A DNA stretch of 64,000 nt from an uncultured Paracoccaceae bacterium (GCA_958439195.1 OY288155.1:116968-180967); one strand, 5' to 3'. Shown: positions 32,589 through 41,938, numbered from the stretch's first letter. Numbers and translations are program-made. Notes: generated by a model from the letters alone, not told the origin.

Positions 32589-33296
32589 ATGACCACTCAT
32601 TCCCTTCCTGCGCGCTCCTTTTCTGCCCGCACCTGCGCTGCCGTCCTGATCGGCCTGCCTGGTGTGCTGGCCTTACCTTTCCTCGCCACCCTTCCGCCCG
32701 GAATTCCGCCGCTGGCAGCATTGGCCAATCCGGCGATTCTGCTTGTGCTGATGGCGCTGGCGGGGGCTTGGGCCGGGCCAAAACTGGGGCTGACCTCAGC
32801 CCTGATCCTTGGGTCGCGGCTGCATGGGCAAAGTTTGGCAGGCTGGGCGCTGGCGGGGCTTTCTGCGGGGGTCGCGGTGGCCTTTGCCGATCATGCGACC
32901 GCGCCTTTCTGGGCGGTTGATGGCGCTGCAACGCTGCGCACGGCGCGTGCGGCGGGTGATGTCGTGCTGGGCGTCCTGTATGGCGGGATGACCGAAGAGG
33001 TCATCTTTCGCTGGGGTCTTCTGTCGCTGCTCGCGCTGGGGCTGATCCGGGTGCTTCGGCCCACCAATGCACTATGGGCCGCCGTGTTGATCGCGGCGCT
33101 GGCCTTTGCGCTGGCCCATCTGCCCGCACTGTCCATGCAGGCAGAGGCATTGACGATGCCGCTGCTGGGCCGCACGGTTCTGTGGAATGCGCTGCTGGGC
33201 CTGCTCTATGGCTGGGCCTTGATCCGGCACGGATTGGAAGCGGCTATTCTGGCCCATATGGCCACGCATCTTGGCTTTGCGCTGTCCGCGCTGTGA
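32589..33296 (+). CDS. CPBP family intramembrane glutamic endopeptidase
   Basis: 235-residue CPBP (CaaX protease and bacteriocin-processing) membrane protein with about six helices. The catalytic motifs are GGMTEEVIFRWGLLS (Glu-Glu), ALAFALAHLPAL (His) and AAILAHMATHLGFAL (His). The start at 32589 (MTTHSLPARSF) is preferred. Bacterial members may process peptides or protect against bacteriocins; the target here is unknown. Confidence 0.9.
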   Translation: MTTHSLPARSFSARTCAAVLIGLPGVLALPFLATLPPGIPPLAALANPAILLVLMALAGAWAGPKLGLTSALILGSRLHGQSLAGWALAGLSAGVAVAFADHATAPFWAVDGAATLRTARAAGDVVLGVLYGGMTEEVIFRWGLLSLLALGLIRVLRPTNALWAAVLIAALAFALAHLPALSMQAEALTMPLLGRTVLWNALLGLLYGWALIRHGLEAAILAHMATHLGFALSAL

Positions 33297-33303
33297 CAGG
33301 GCG

Positions 33304-34083
33304 TCAACTGCGCAGGATGCGGAACCCGGCCGAGGCCGCCCAGCCCGCCCCTGCCGCCATTAACAGCGACAGAAGACCATAGATCAGCGGCTGTTCCCGC
33401 GACATGTTGAACAACAGCCGTTCCAGCCCCTCTTTGCGCACGCCCACCACCCGATCCTGCGCATCCACCACGCGGCCCCCCCGCGTCAGGAAGATGCGCA
33501 CCCGGTATTCGCCTTCCGTCAGGTTCGAAGGCAGCACGATATCGGCGCGAAACAGCGTCTGCTCGGTCAACTCCACCGCGCCCTGCAACACCTTGTAGCG
33601 GCTCTCGGACAGCCGGATACGCTGCATCGCGTCGATGAATTCATCCGGCCCGCCATCCTCGGTCGCCGCACCCACGGCGCGGATCACGCGGGGCAGGGTG
33701 ATGCGGTGGCGCAGGTCTTCTGTCTCGGTCAGGATCTGGCGCAGCGGCCCGGTCGTCGCCACAGCATAGAAACTGGGCGCGGCATCCACCTCGACCGCTT
33801 CGGTGTTGATCCAGATACCCGCCCGCCGGTCCTTCTTTCGGATCGTCACCGGCGTTGCCGGTCCCTCGACCGTGATGATCACCTCGATCGGGTCGTCCGG
33901 CGCGGGCGCGTTCCGTTTCACCGCGCCATAGACAAGGATTTCAGACCCGTCGAAATCCGCCGTGATCGACACCCGGTTCTGGCTTAACCCCGCCACGATG
34001 CTTTCCACCGCCAGCGCAGGCAAGGGCAGCAGCGCAAGGATGGCGGCACAGGTCACGCCGTGAAGGTGGGCCAGCCACTTCAT
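33304..34083 (-). CDS. TIGR02186 family membrane protein
   Basis: 259-residue protein with a signal peptide (MKWLAHLHGVTCAAILALLPLPALA), a periplasmic domain (about 25-225) and a C-terminal membrane anchor (QPLIYGLLSLLMAAGAGWAASAGFRIL). This is the alphaproteobacterial family TIGR02186, of unknown function. Typical strings are VESIVAGLSQNRVSITADFDGSEILVYGAVKR and FRADIVLPSNLTEGEYRVRIFLTRGG. It follows the TauE/SafE gene with an ATGA overlap, its usual partner, so a role in anion or sulfur-compound handling is likely but unproven. Confidence 0.87.
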   Translation of the reverse strand: MKWLAHLHGVTCAAILALLPLPALAVESIVAGLSQNRVSITADFDGSEILVYGAVKRNAPAPDDPIEVIITVEGPATPVTIRKKDRRAGIWINTEAVEVDAAPSFYAVATTGPLRQILTETEDLRHRITLPRVIRAVGAATEDGGPDEFIDAMQRIRLSESRYKVLQGAVELTEQTLFRADIVLPSNLTEGEYRVRIFLTRGGRVVDAQDRVVGVRKEGLERLLFNMSREQPLIYGLLSLLMAAGAGWAASAGFRILRS

Positions 34084-34997
34084 GGCAATATCCCCGGCAC
34101 CACGGAATACAACTCGCTTGGCCGCAACAGCAGATCCAGCGCGATCTTCACCGACACCGCCAATACCAGCAGCGCCAGCAGGATGCGCAACTGTTCCGCC
34201 TTCAGCCGCACCCCGATGGTGGTGCCGATCTGCGCCCCGATCACCCCGCCCACAATCAGCAGGAACGCCAGCAGAATATCCACCGTCTGGCTGGTGACCG
34301 CATGCATCAACGTGGTGAAGGCGGTGACGAAAATGATCTGAAACAGCGACGTGCCGACCACCACCTTGGTGGGCATCCCCAAAAGGTAGATCATCGCAGG
34401 CACCATCACGAACCCGCCGCCCACCCCCATGATCGCCGCCAGAAACCCCACCAGCGCCCCCACCGCCAAGGGCGGCAGGACGCTGATATACAGCCCCGAC
34501 GCGCGGAACTTCATCTTCAGCGGCAGGCCATGCACCCAGGTATGCACATGCGACCGCCGCACCGGCCCACCCTTTTGCGACCGGAACCATGACCGCAGGC
34601 TTTCCTGCAACATCATCGCCCCGATCAGGCCCAGAAACAGCACATAGGACAGTTGCACGAACAGATCGACCTGCCCCAGCCGAGTCATCCACTGGAATAC
34701 CCAGATGCCGACACCCGACCCGGCCATCCCGCCGATCAGCAGCACCGTGCCCATGTGGAAATCCACCGCCTTGCGTCTGACCTGCGCCAAAACCCCGGAA
34801 ATCGACGACGCCACCACCTGATTGGCACCCGTGGCCACCGCCACCGCAGGCGGCACCCCGATAAAGAACAACAGGGGCGTGATCAGAAACCCGCCGCCCA
34901 CGCCGAACATCCCCGAAAGAAAGCCCACAATTCCGCCCAACCCCAAAAGGAGAAAGGCATTCACCGATACCTCGGCAATCGGAAGGTAAAGCTGCAT
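34080..34997 (-). CDS. TauE/SafE family anion exporter
   Basis: 305-residue inner-membrane protein of the sulfite exporter TauE/SafE family. Both inverted halves have the glycine signature: GLGGIVGFLSGMFGVGGGFLITPLLFFIGVPPAVAVAT near the N-terminus and VGALVGFLAAIMGVGGGFVMVPAMIYLLGMPTKVVVGTS in the second half. Substrates in the family are sulfite, sulfoacetate or other organosulfur anions. The start at 34997 gives MQLYLPIAEV; it overlaps the TIGR02186 gene downstream. Confidence 0.92.
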   Translation of the reverse strand: MQLYLPIAEVSVNAFLLLGLGGIVGFLSGMFGVGGGFLITPLLFFIGVPPAVAVATGANQVVASSISGVLAQVRRKAVDFHMGTVLLIGGMAGSGVGIWVFQWMTRLGQVDLFVQLSYVLFLGLIGAMMLQESLRSWFRSQKGGPVRRSHVHTWVHGLPLKMKFRASGLYISVLPPLAVGALVGFLAAIMGVGGGFVMVPAMIYLLGMPTKVVVGTSLFQIIFVTAFTTLMHAVTSQTVDILLAFLLIVGGVIGAQIGTTIGVRLKAEQLRILLALLVLAVSVKIALDLLLRPSELYSVVPGILP

Positions 34998-35050
34998 GTG
35001 CAAGGCCGGGGCAAGAAGCGGCGGTAAGAAAGGCGGCAATCGGTAACGGA

Positions 35051-35080
35051 ACAGACGGTAAGGCTACAGACGGTAAGGCT
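35051..35080. repeat. two 15-bp direct repeats
   Basis: ACAGACGGTAAGGCT occurs twice back to back in the gap between the TauE gene and the nucleoside phosphorylase gene, upstream of the TauE start. Confidence 0.6.
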
Positions 35081-35136
35081 ACTGTCAGGCCAAAGGGTTG
35101 CGCGCCTTTGCCTGCGTTGTCAAACGTCGGTCTGCC

Positions 35137-35943
35137 CTATGGCAGATGCCGCAGGAAATGCCGCAGCACCCGTTCCAGTTTTGCCGCACCCAAGGGGGCC
35201 ATCGCCTTGGTATGCTCATGGCTGATCTTTTCATCCGACAGGCCCGCCGCCATGTTGGTGACCGTGGAAATCGCCGCCACCCGCAGCTCCAGAAACCGTG
35301 CCAAAATCACCTCGGGCACCGTCGACATCCCCACCGCATCCCCGCCCAGCGTGCGGATGGCGCGAATTTCGGCAGGCGTCTCGAACGACGGGCCGGAATA
35401 CCAGGCATAAACTCCTTCGGGCAGCGCCACGCCCACCGCCTCGGCGCTTGCCCGCAGGGCGGCGCGCATCGCCGGATCATGGGCATCCCCCATCGGCACG
35501 AACCGCGCATCCGTGCGTTCGCCAATCAGTGGATTCAGCCCGGAAAAATTGATGTGATCCGACAACAGCATCAGATCGCCGGGCTGAATATCCGCTCGCA
35601 GACTGCCCGCCGCATTGGTGGCAATCAGGCGGTCCGCCCCAAGCGCCTGCAACAGTTCCAGCGCAGGCCGCATTGCCGCCGGATTGCCGTTTTCATAGTA
35701 ATGCTCTCGCGCGCCGAACACCGCCACGCGCACCCCTTCCAGATCACCGATCACCAGGTTCGGGTTATGTCCCGAAACCCCAGCATGGGGAAATCCTGGC
35801 AGGTCGGCGTAAGGGATCGCCACGCCATCCACCGCCCCCGCCAGATGCCCCAGCCCGGACCCAAGGATCATCCCGATCCGCACCGGTGCCGCGCCCGCGC
35901 GGGCATGGACCAGCCCCGCCAGTTCCTCAGCGTTCCTTGACAT
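35137..35943 (-). CDS. purine-nucleoside phosphorylase
   Basis: 268-residue trimeric-type purine nucleoside phosphorylase that splits purine nucleosides with phosphate. IGMILGSGLGHLAGAV is the phosphate loop, VFGAREHYYENGNP and ATNAAGSLRADIQPGDLMLLSDHINFSG follow, and VYAWYSGPSFETPAEIRAIRTLGGDAVGMSTVPEVI contains the base-binding Glu and the VGMS motif. Last gene of the nucleoside uptake operon; the start at 35943 lies inside the end of the permease gene (17-base overlap). Confidence 0.94.
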   Translation of the reverse strand: MSRNAEELAGLVHARAGAAPVRIGMILGSGLGHLAGAVDGVAIPYADLPGFPHAGVSGHNPNLVIGDLEGVRVAVFGAREHYYENGNPAAMRPALELLQALGADRLIATNAAGSLRADIQPGDLMLLSDHINFSGLNPLIGERTDARFVPMGDAHDPAMRAALRASAEAVGVALPEGVYAWYSGPSFETPAEIRAIRTLGGDAVGMSTVPEVILARFLELRVAAISTVTNMAAGLSDEKISHEHTKAMAPLGAAKLERVLRHFLRHLP

Positions 35944-36895
35944 ACGGCTCCCCCCCCGCGCGCGGCGGTATCGCCTTGCCCACAAACCCCGCCAGCACCA
36001 GCACCGTCAGCACATAGGGCAGCGCGTCCAGGAACGGCACCGGCACCTTCACCTGCACCACCGCCTCCACCACGTCCGGCCGCAGGGCCAGCGCCTGAAA
36101 GAACCCGAACAGCAGGCACGCCCACAGCGCCGCCACCGGCCGCCACTTGGCAAAGATCAACGCCGCCAGCGCGATATAGCCGCGCCCTGCCGTCATCTCG
36201 CGCCCGAAACCCGCCTGCAACGCGGTCGCCATATAGGCCCCCGCCAGCCCGCACAGGATGCCGGTGATCGCCACGGCGGCAAAGCGCAGGCCCACCACGG
36301 AAATCCCCGCCGTATCCACCGCCGCCGGGTTTTCCCCCACCGCCCGCAGCCGCAACCCGAACCGCGTGCGATACAGAACCCACCACGTCAGCGGCACCAT
36401 CAAAAGCGCCACGTAAACCAGCAGCGGATGGCCGGAAATCACCTCGGCATACAGCGGCCCCAGCACAGGAACGCCGCGCAACTCCTCGGCAAAGGGCAGG
36501 GTGATCGCCGAAAACCGCGCATCCCCGGCCAAAGGCGGCGTCCGCCCGCCCTGCCCGAACAGGCGCTGCGCAATCAGCACCGTCACCCCCGATGCCACAA
36601 AGTTCAGCGCCACGCCGGAAATAAGCTGGTTCCCCCGGAACGTGATCGACGCCAACCCATGTATCCCCGCCAACACCAGCGACGCCGCCATCCCGGCCAA
36701 AAGCCCGGCCCAGACCGACCCCGTCAGAAACGCGACCGACGCCGACGCCATCGCCGCCATCAGCATCTTGCCTTCCAGCCCGATGTCGAAAATCCCCGCC
36801 CGTTCGGAATACAGCCCCGCCAGACAGGCAAACAGCAACGGCGTCGCCAGCCGCAATGTGGTGTCCAGCAATTGCAAAAGCGTTGCGTAATCCAT
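35927..36895 (-). CDS. nucleoside ABC transporter permease (NupQ/YufQ-like)
   Basis: 322-residue permease of the BMP-type nucleoside ABC transporter, with about eight to nine helices. SERAGIFDIGLEGKMLMAAMAS is the typical cytoplasmic-loop motif (NIGxEGxM), followed by NQLISGVALNFVASGVTVLI and LRAVGENPAAVDTAGISV. It pairs with the longer permease encoded upstream; start ATG and upstream stop share a base (TGATG). A GTG three bases earlier is an alternative start. Confidence 0.92.
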   Translation of the reverse strand: MDYATLLQLLDTTLRLATPLLFACLAGLYSERAGIFDIGLEGKMLMAAMASASVAFLTGSVWAGLLAGMAASLVLAGIHGLASITFRGNQLISGVALNFVASGVTVLIAQRLFGQGGRTPPLAGDARFSAITLPFAEELRGVPVLGPLYAEVISGHPLLVYVALLMVPLTWWVLYRTRFGLRLRAVGENPAAVDTAGISVVGLRFAAVAITGILCGLAGAYMATALQAGFGREMTAGRGYIALAALIFAKWRPVAALWACLLFGFFQALALRPDVVEAVVQVKVPVPFLDALPYVLTVLVLAGFVGKAIPPRAGGEPYVKER

Positions 36896-38001
36896 CACGC
36901 GGCCCCCTTCGCAACCCGGCCACCCCGGAACAGGTTGAAGCCCCAGGTCAGCAGCATCCGCACCATCACATCCAGCGCCCCGGTGAACAGGATCACCAAT
37001 CCCTGCACCACCGTCCGCATTTCAATCGGGATCTTGGTCCACAGCCCCAGTTCGGCCCCACCCTGGAACAGGAACCCAAAGAGCAGCGCCGCCAGCACCA
37101 CCCCCACCGGATGGTTGCGCCCCATCAGCGCCACTGCAATCCCGATGAACCCGGCCCCCGATGCGGAATTCTGCAACAGCCGCTCCGCCTCGCCCATCAC
37201 GTTGTTGATGGCCATCATCCCGGCCAGCCCGCCGGAAATCAGCATGGCGATCATGATGATGGCAAAGGGGCTTATGCCCGCATATTTCGCCGCCGCCTCG
37301 GATTTGCCAAAGGCGCGAATGGCATAGCCCAGCCGCGTGCGCCACAACAGCAGCCACACCACCACCGCCATGCCCAGCGCGATCAACAGCGTCACATTCG
37401 CAGGCACATTCGACGTGAAGATCAGGTTGAAACCGGGGATCTGGTTCAGTGTGGGCAGTTGCGCCGCCTCGGGGAACCGCGCCGTCGCCGGGTCCATCTG
37501 CCCATCCGGGCGCAGCACATCGACCAGCAGAAAGATCAGCACCGCCGCCGCGATGTAATTGAACATGATCGTGGTAATCACGATATGGCTGCCGCGTTTC
37601 GCCTGCAAATAGGCCGGTATCGCCGCCCAGGCCGCCCCGAACAGCGCCGCCCCCGTCGCCGCCCCCAACAGGGCCAGCGTCCAATGCGGCCAGGGGATGA
37701 ACAGGCAGGCCAGCGCCACGCCAAGCCCGCCCAATTGCGCCTGCCCCTCGCCCCCGATGTTGAACAGGCTGGCATGAAAGGCCACCGTCACCGCAAGCCC
37801 GGTGAACATGAACGACGTCGCGTAATACAGCGTATAGCCCCAGCCATAGCTGTCCATCACCGACCCCTTGACCATCACCGTGATCGCCTCCCACGGGTCT
37901 TGCCCAATGGCCAGGATCACAAGGGCCGCAATCAGCGCCGCCAACAGCAGGCTGACCAAAGGCACCAGCACGACATCCGCCCAGCGCGGCAAACGTTCCA
38001 T
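36895..38001 (-). CDS. nucleoside ABC transporter permease (NupP/YufP-like)
   Basis: 368-residue larger permease of the same transporter: FTGLAVTVAFHASLFNIGGEGQAQLGGLG (NIGGEGQ motif), IVITTIMFNYIAAAVLIFLL and FAIRAFGKSEAAAKYAGI-like loops, about nine to ten helices. Its ATG overlaps the stop of the ATPase gene. Together with the second permease it forms the membrane channel. Confidence 0.92.
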   Translation of the reverse strand: MERLPRWADVVLVPLVSLLLAALIAALVILAIGQDPWEAITVMVKGSVMDSYGWGYTLYYATSFMFTGLAVTVAFHASLFNIGGEGQAQLGGLGVALACLFIPWPHWTLALLGAATGAALFGAAWAAIPAYLQAKRGSHIVITTIMFNYIAAAVLIFLLVDVLRPDGQMDPATARFPEAAQLPTLNQIPGFNLIFTSNVPANVTLLIALGMAVVVWLLLWRTRLGYAIRAFGKSEAAAKYAGISPFAIIMIAMLISGGLAGMMAINNVMGEAERLLQNSASGAGFIGIAVALMGRNHPVGVVLAALLFGFLFQGGAELGLWTKIPIEMRTVVQGLVILFTGALDVMVRMLLTWGFNLFRGGRVAKGAA

Positions 38002-39563
38002 CACGCGGCCTCCCCTTTGCTGTCGCTGGCAATGCCCGCCATCAACAGCCCCAGATCGCGTTCATCTGCCGTTTCCGGGTCGCGGAACCCCATGATATTG
38101 CCGTCGAACATCACCGCGATCCGGTCAGACAGGCTCCGGATCTCGTCCAGTTCCACACTCACCAGCAGAATCGCCTTGCCCTGATCGCGCAGCGCCACGA
38201 TCTGCTTGTGGATGAATTCGATGGCCCCAATATCCACCCCCCGCGTCGGCTGCCCGATCAGCAGCAGGTCGGGGTTCCGCTCGATCTCGCGCGCCACGAC
38301 GATCTTTTGCTGGTTCCCGCCGGAAAAGCTCTTGGCCGCCAGCGTCGGGATCGGCGGGCGCACGTCGAACCGTGCCATCTTGCGTTCCGTATCGGCCCGC
38401 AGCGCATCGTTATCCATGAACACCGCGTTCTTCTGATATTCCGGCGCGTGGTGATAGCCAAAGGCCACGTTTTCCCAGGCCGTGAAATCCATGATCAACC
38501 CCAGCGCCTGCCGATCCTCTGGCACATGGGCGATACCCGCGCCCCGCCGCGCGCGGGCATCCGCGCCCTTGCCCGCCAGCGGCAGATCCGCCCCGTTCAA
38601 CGTGATCCGCCCAGTCGCCGGGGCAATACCGCCCAGCGCCTCCAGCAATTCCGACTGGCCATTCCCGGCCACCCCGGCAATCCCCAGAATCTCGCCCGCC
38701 CGTATCTCGAAACTCACGCCTTTCAGGCGTTCTACGCCATGCTCATCCTTCACCCGCAGGTCTTCGACCTTCAGCACCGTCTTGCCCAGAAGGGGCGGGT
38801 TCTTTTCCACCTCCAGCAAAACCTTGCGGCCCACCATCAATTCGGCCAGCTCCTCGGGGCTGCTGTCGGCGGTTTTGACCGTGCCCACCATCGTGCCGCG
38901 CCGCATCACGCTTGTGTTGTCGGTCGTCTCCATGATTTCGCGCAGCTTGTGGGTGATCAGGATCACCGTCTTGCCTTGATCGCGCAGCCCTTTCAGGATG
39001 CGGAACAGGTGGTCCGCCTCTGCGGGGGTCAGCACGCCGGTCGGTTCGTCCAGGATCAGGATATCCGCCTGCCGATAGAGCGCCTTCAAAATCTCTACCC
39101 GCTGCTGATGGCCGACCGAAAGATCCTCGATCACGGCATCCGGGTCCACGTCCAGTTCATATTCGCGGGACAGATCGGTCAGCACCTTGCGCGCCTTGGA
39201 CAGCGACCCCGCCAGCAATGCGCCTTCTTCCGCGCCCAGAACCACGTTTTCCAGCACGGTGAAATTCTGCACCAGCTTGAAATGCTGGAACACCATCCCG
39301 ATGCCGGCACGGATGGCGCTCTGGCTGTCGGGGATGGGGGTCAGTTTGCCGTTGATGTAAATCTCGCCCGAATCGGCGCGATAGAACCCATACAGGATCG
39401 ACATCAGCGTGGATTTCCCCGCGCCGTTTTCGCCGATGATCCCGTGGATCGTGCCCTTCGGCACGGCGATATGGATGTCCTTGTTGGCCTGCACCGGACC
39501 AAAGGCCTTGGAAATGCCCTTCAGCTCGATGGCATAGCGCGCATCCGACCCGCCTGTCGCCAT
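38001..39563 (-). CDS. nucleoside ABC transporter ATP-binding protein (two NBDs)
   Basis: 520-residue protein with two ATPase domains in tandem, as in sugar and BMP-type nucleoside importers. The first has Walker A GENGAGKSTLMSILYG, signature LSVGHQQRVEILKAL and Walker B DILILDEPTGVLTP. The second has the degenerate Walker A GVAGNGQSELLEAL and signature FSGGNQQKIVVAREI. The start at 39563 (MATGGSDARYAIELKGI) is preferred; an upstream frame extension crosses a hairpin. It powers the two permeases encoded downstream. Confidence 0.94.
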   Translation of the reverse strand: MATGGSDARYAIELKGISKAFGPVQANKDIHIAVPKGTIHGIIGENGAGKSTLMSILYGFYRADSGEIYINGKLTPIPDSQSAIRAGIGMVFQHFKLVQNFTVLENVVLGAEEGALLAGSLSKARKVLTDLSREYELDVDPDAVIEDLSVGHQQRVEILKALYRQADILILDEPTGVLTPAEADHLFRILKGLRDQGKTVILITHKLREIMETTDNTSVMRRGTMVGTVKTADSSPEELAELMVGRKVLLEVEKNPPLLGKTVLKVEDLRVKDEHGVERLKGVSFEIRAGEILGIAGVAGNGQSELLEALGGIAPATGRITLNGADLPLAGKGADARARRGAGIAHVPEDRQALGLIMDFTAWENVAFGYHHAPEYQKNAVFMDNDALRADTERKMARFDVRPPIPTLAAKSFSGGNQQKIVVAREIERNPDLLLIGQPTRGVDIGAIEFIHKQIVALRDQGKAILLVSVELDEIRSLSDRIAVMFDGNIMGFRDPETADERDLGLLMAGIASDSKGEAA

Positions 39564-39620
39564 TTGGTTCCCCCTGTGGCCGCGCCCGTCTTGCCGCGGG
39601 ATCGGTTCCATCCTAGCAAA

Positions 39621-39650
39621 GATGCCGCGCCAAACCCTTGGCGCGGCATC
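39621..39650 (-). terminator. intercistronic hairpin between binding-protein and ATPase genes
   Basis: A perfect 12-bp stem (GATGCCGCGCCA with its complement) around a six-base loop, located after the binding-protein stop (39672) and 58 bases before the ATPase start. A weak TTT follows on the minus strand. Such hairpins partly terminate or protect the upstream mRNA so that the binding protein is made in excess. Confidence 0.75.
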
Positions 39651-39671
39651 CGTCAGTGTCACATCACCCGA

Positions 39672-40670
39672 TCAGAAGGTCGCCGCGGGGCAGGTGTCGT
39701 CGGACATATAGTCATGCACGACAATCTCGCCCGACTTGATCTTCTCGGCCGCGGCATCCACGGCGGCCTGCATTTCGGCGGTCACAAGGGATGCGTTGTT
39801 CTCATCCATCGCATAGCCCACGCCACCGGCGGCAAGGTCCATCACCGTCACGCCCGGCTCCAGCGCGGTTCCCTTGGTGAACGCGTCATAGACGGCGTTA
39901 TCGACACGCTTCAGCATCGATGTCAGCACCGAACCGGGATGCATGCCGTTCTGGTTGCTGTCCACGCCGATCGACAGGATGCCTTCGTCCGCTGCCGCCT
40001 GCAACACGCCCACGCCCGTGCCGCCAGCCGCCGCATAGATCACGTCGGCGCCCTGCGATTTCTGACCCTTGGCCAGTTCGGCACCCTTCACCGGGTCATT
40101 CCATGCCGCCGGGGTGGTGCCCGTCATGTTCAGCACGATCTTCGCATCCGGGTTTGCCGCAACAACGCCCTGCGCATAGCCACAGCCAAAGCGACGGATC
40201 AGCGGAATGTCCATGCCACCGATGAACCCGACAGTCCCGGTCTTGGAGGCCAGACCTGCCATCATGCCAACCAGATAGCTGCCCTCATGTTCCGTAAAGG
40301 CGATCTGGGTGATGTTCGGTTGGTCCAGCCAATCCACATCGATGATCGCAAACTTGGTGTCCGGGAAATCCGGCGCCACCTTGGCCAGCACGTCGCCAAA
40401 GGCAAAGCCCGTCATCACAACCGGGTTCGATCCCGCTTCGGCCAGACGCCGCAGCGCCTGTTCGCGCTGGGCCTCGTCCTGCATCTCCAATTCCTTGTAG
40501 GTGCCGCCCGTCTCTTGCGCCCAACGCTCGGCACCATTGAAGGCGGCCTCGTTGAAGGATTTGTCGAACTTGCCGCCAAGGTCAAAGATGATCGCAGGCT
40601 CTGCCGTGGCAACGCCCGCCGTCAGCGCCAGCGTTGCCGCGGTGCCAAGGACTTTTTTCATCAGGGTCAT
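39672..40670 (-). CDS. BMP family nucleoside-binding protein
   Basis: 332-residue periplasmic binding protein of the basic membrane protein (BMP/PnrA-like) family. Signal peptide MTLMKKVLGTAATLALTAGVATA without a lipobox cysteine, so soluble, unlike the lipoproteins of Gram-positives. Core signatures: DLGGKFDKSFNEAAFNGAERWAQETG and DVIYAAAGGTGVGVLQAAADEG, and GVDSNQNGMHPGSVLTSMLKRVDNAVYDAF. It captures purine nucleosides for the importer; the terminal phosphorylase gene supports this substrate. First gene of the operon; GGGAG precedes the ATG. Confidence 0.94.
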   Translation of the reverse strand: MTLMKKVLGTAATLALTAGVATAEPAIIFDLGGKFDKSFNEAAFNGAERWAQETGGTYKELEMQDEAQREQALRRLAEAGSNPVVMTGFAFGDVLAKVAPDFPDTKFAIIDVDWLDQPNITQIAFTEHEGSYLVGMMAGLASKTGTVGFIGGMDIPLIRRFGCGYAQGVVAANPDAKIVLNMTGTTPAAWNDPVKGAELAKGQKSQGADVIYAAAGGTGVGVLQAAADEGILSIGVDSNQNGMHPGSVLTSMLKRVDNAVYDAFTKGTALEPGVTVMDLAAGGVGYAMDENNASLVTAEMQAAVDAAAEKIKSGEIVVHDYMSDDTCPAATF

Positions 40671-40821
40671 CGTATTCTCCCAGTTATCGTTAAGGATCGT
40701 TTCTTGTCGCTACATGTGACAGGGCGGGGTAAACCCGCCACCACACCAACAGCGCCTTGTGCCAGTTTAGGGCGGATTCCCCAAAGCGGGTCAACACCTC
40801 TTTGCGAGGCGGCGCCGCCCG

Positions 40822-40841
40822 ATTTGATCTTCTGATCAAAT
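40822..40841 (-). terminator. AT-rich hairpin after rimI
   Basis: ATTTGATC pairs with GATCAAAT around a four-base loop, 31 bases after the rimI stop. It is a single-hairpin member of the AT-rich 3'-end structures in this window. Confidence 0.5.
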
Positions 40842-40872
40842 TTCTGGCGGCTGACGCAACGGAATGCGGCGA

Positions 40873-41286
40873 TCACAGCTTGCGCACCATCACCATCGCA
40901 TCGGTCCGGCGGCCATCGGGGGCGTAGTAATACCCTTTCCTCCGCCCGGATTCGCCAAACCCTGCAATGCGATACAGGTGGCGCGCGGCGGCATTGTCCT
41001 CTGCCACCTCCAGAAACGCCGACTCGGCGGCCCGCAACCGCGCCTGATAGATGAACCGCGCCAACAACTTGCGCCCCAATCCCCGGCCCCGCGCCTCTGG
41101 CGCGACAGCGATGGTCAGCAATTCCGCCTCGCCTGCCGCCACCCGGCCCAGCAGGAACCCGGCATCCCCTTCGACCAGCAAAAAACACAAGGGATCGGCC
41201 AGAAAATCCGTGAATTCTGCCGCATCCCAAGGGCGCGGCGTCACAAAACAGCGCCCATGCAGCGCGGCCAGCGCCTCAGGCGTCAT
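40873..41286 (-). CDS. rimI: ribosomal protein S18 alanine N-acetyltransferase RimI
   Basis: 137-residue GNAT enzyme that acetylates the N-terminal alanine of ribosomal protein S18. The acetyl-CoA loop is LLTIAVAPEARGRGLGRKLLARFI, and AAESAFLEVAEDNAAARHLYRIAGF follows, both RimI hallmarks. It sits 13 bases after tsaB, the classic tsaB-rimI pairing, which supports this assignment over a general GNAT. Confidence 0.9.
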   Translation of the reverse strand: MTPEALAALHGRCFVTPRPWDAAEFTDFLADPLCFLLVEGDAGFLLGRVAAGEAELLTIAVAPEARGRGLGRKLLARFIYQARLRAAESAFLEVAEDNAAARHLYRIAGFGESGRRKGYYYAPDGRRTDAMVMVRKL

Positions 41287-41299
41287 GTCAGGATTACGG

Positions 41300-41929
41300 T
41301 CATGGCAAGATCACGGGCGGCGGGTCCGACGGTGGGGCCGCATCCGCGCCGCGCAGATAGAACGGGGCAGGGCGCGGCTGCACCCCCACCCGCCCCGCCG
41401 CGATGAAGGCCATCGCCTGCGTCATGGGCAGGGGCTGGTCCACCACGCGCCCGCCCGTCGCCTCGGCGGCGGGTCCGGCCGCCGACCCCACGAAATCGCG
41501 CACTGTGGTCTCCAGCGCGCCCATCGTGGTCAACTGCGCCTCGCCCGGCGCAGCCCCGAACGCCTGCGCATAAACCTCACCCCGCCGCGCATCCTCGACC
41601 ACCATCACCGGACGCGGCAGCCCATAGGCCACCGCTTCCAATCGCGTCACCCCCAGCGCCGGAATACCCAGCGACAGCGCCAGCCCCCGCGCCGCCGCCA
41701 CCGCAATCCGCACCCCGGTGAAATTCCCCGGCCCGGTCCCTACGGCAATCGCCGTCAGGTCACGCCAGCCCAATCCCGCCGCCCCCAGCAAATCCTCACA
41801 CAGCGGGATCAACCGCTCGGCCTGCCCCTTTTCCATAGGCTCGAAACTCGATGCCGCGATCCGGTCACCGATCAGCAAAGCGGCCGCGCAATGCGCGGCC
41901 GATGTGTCAAAGGCAAGGATAATGGCCAT
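41300..41929 (-). CDS. tsaB: tRNA threonylcarbamoyladenosine biosynthesis protein TsaB
   Basis: 209-residue TsaB, the inactive YgjD-like partner that scaffolds synthesis of t6A37 in ANN-decoding tRNAs. ILAFDTSAAHCAAALLIGD is the ASKHA N-terminus and AIAVGTGPGNFTGVRIAVAAARGLALSLGIPALGVTRLEA the family core. A GTG three bases upstream (41932) may also start it. It lies between the NifU-type gene and rimI with short gaps. Confidence 0.93.
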   Translation of the reverse strand: MAIILAFDTSAAHCAAALLIGDRIAASSFEPMEKGQAERLIPLCEDLLGAAGLGWRDLTAIAVGTGPGNFTGVRIAVAAARGLALSLGIPALGVTRLEAVAYGLPRPVMVVEDARRGEVYAQAFGAAPGEAQLTTMGALETTVRDFVGSAAGPAAEATGGRVVDQPLPMTQAMAFIAAGRVGVQPRPAPFYLRGADAAPPSDPPPVILP

Positions 41930-41938
41930 CACGAAAGG

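Noticed and set aside
38208..40835. An 875-residue open frame on the plus strand opposite the nucleoside ABC ATPase and binding-protein genes.
   Set aside because: Antisense to genes with full motifs; composition is His/Arg/Gln-rich and no domain is readable.
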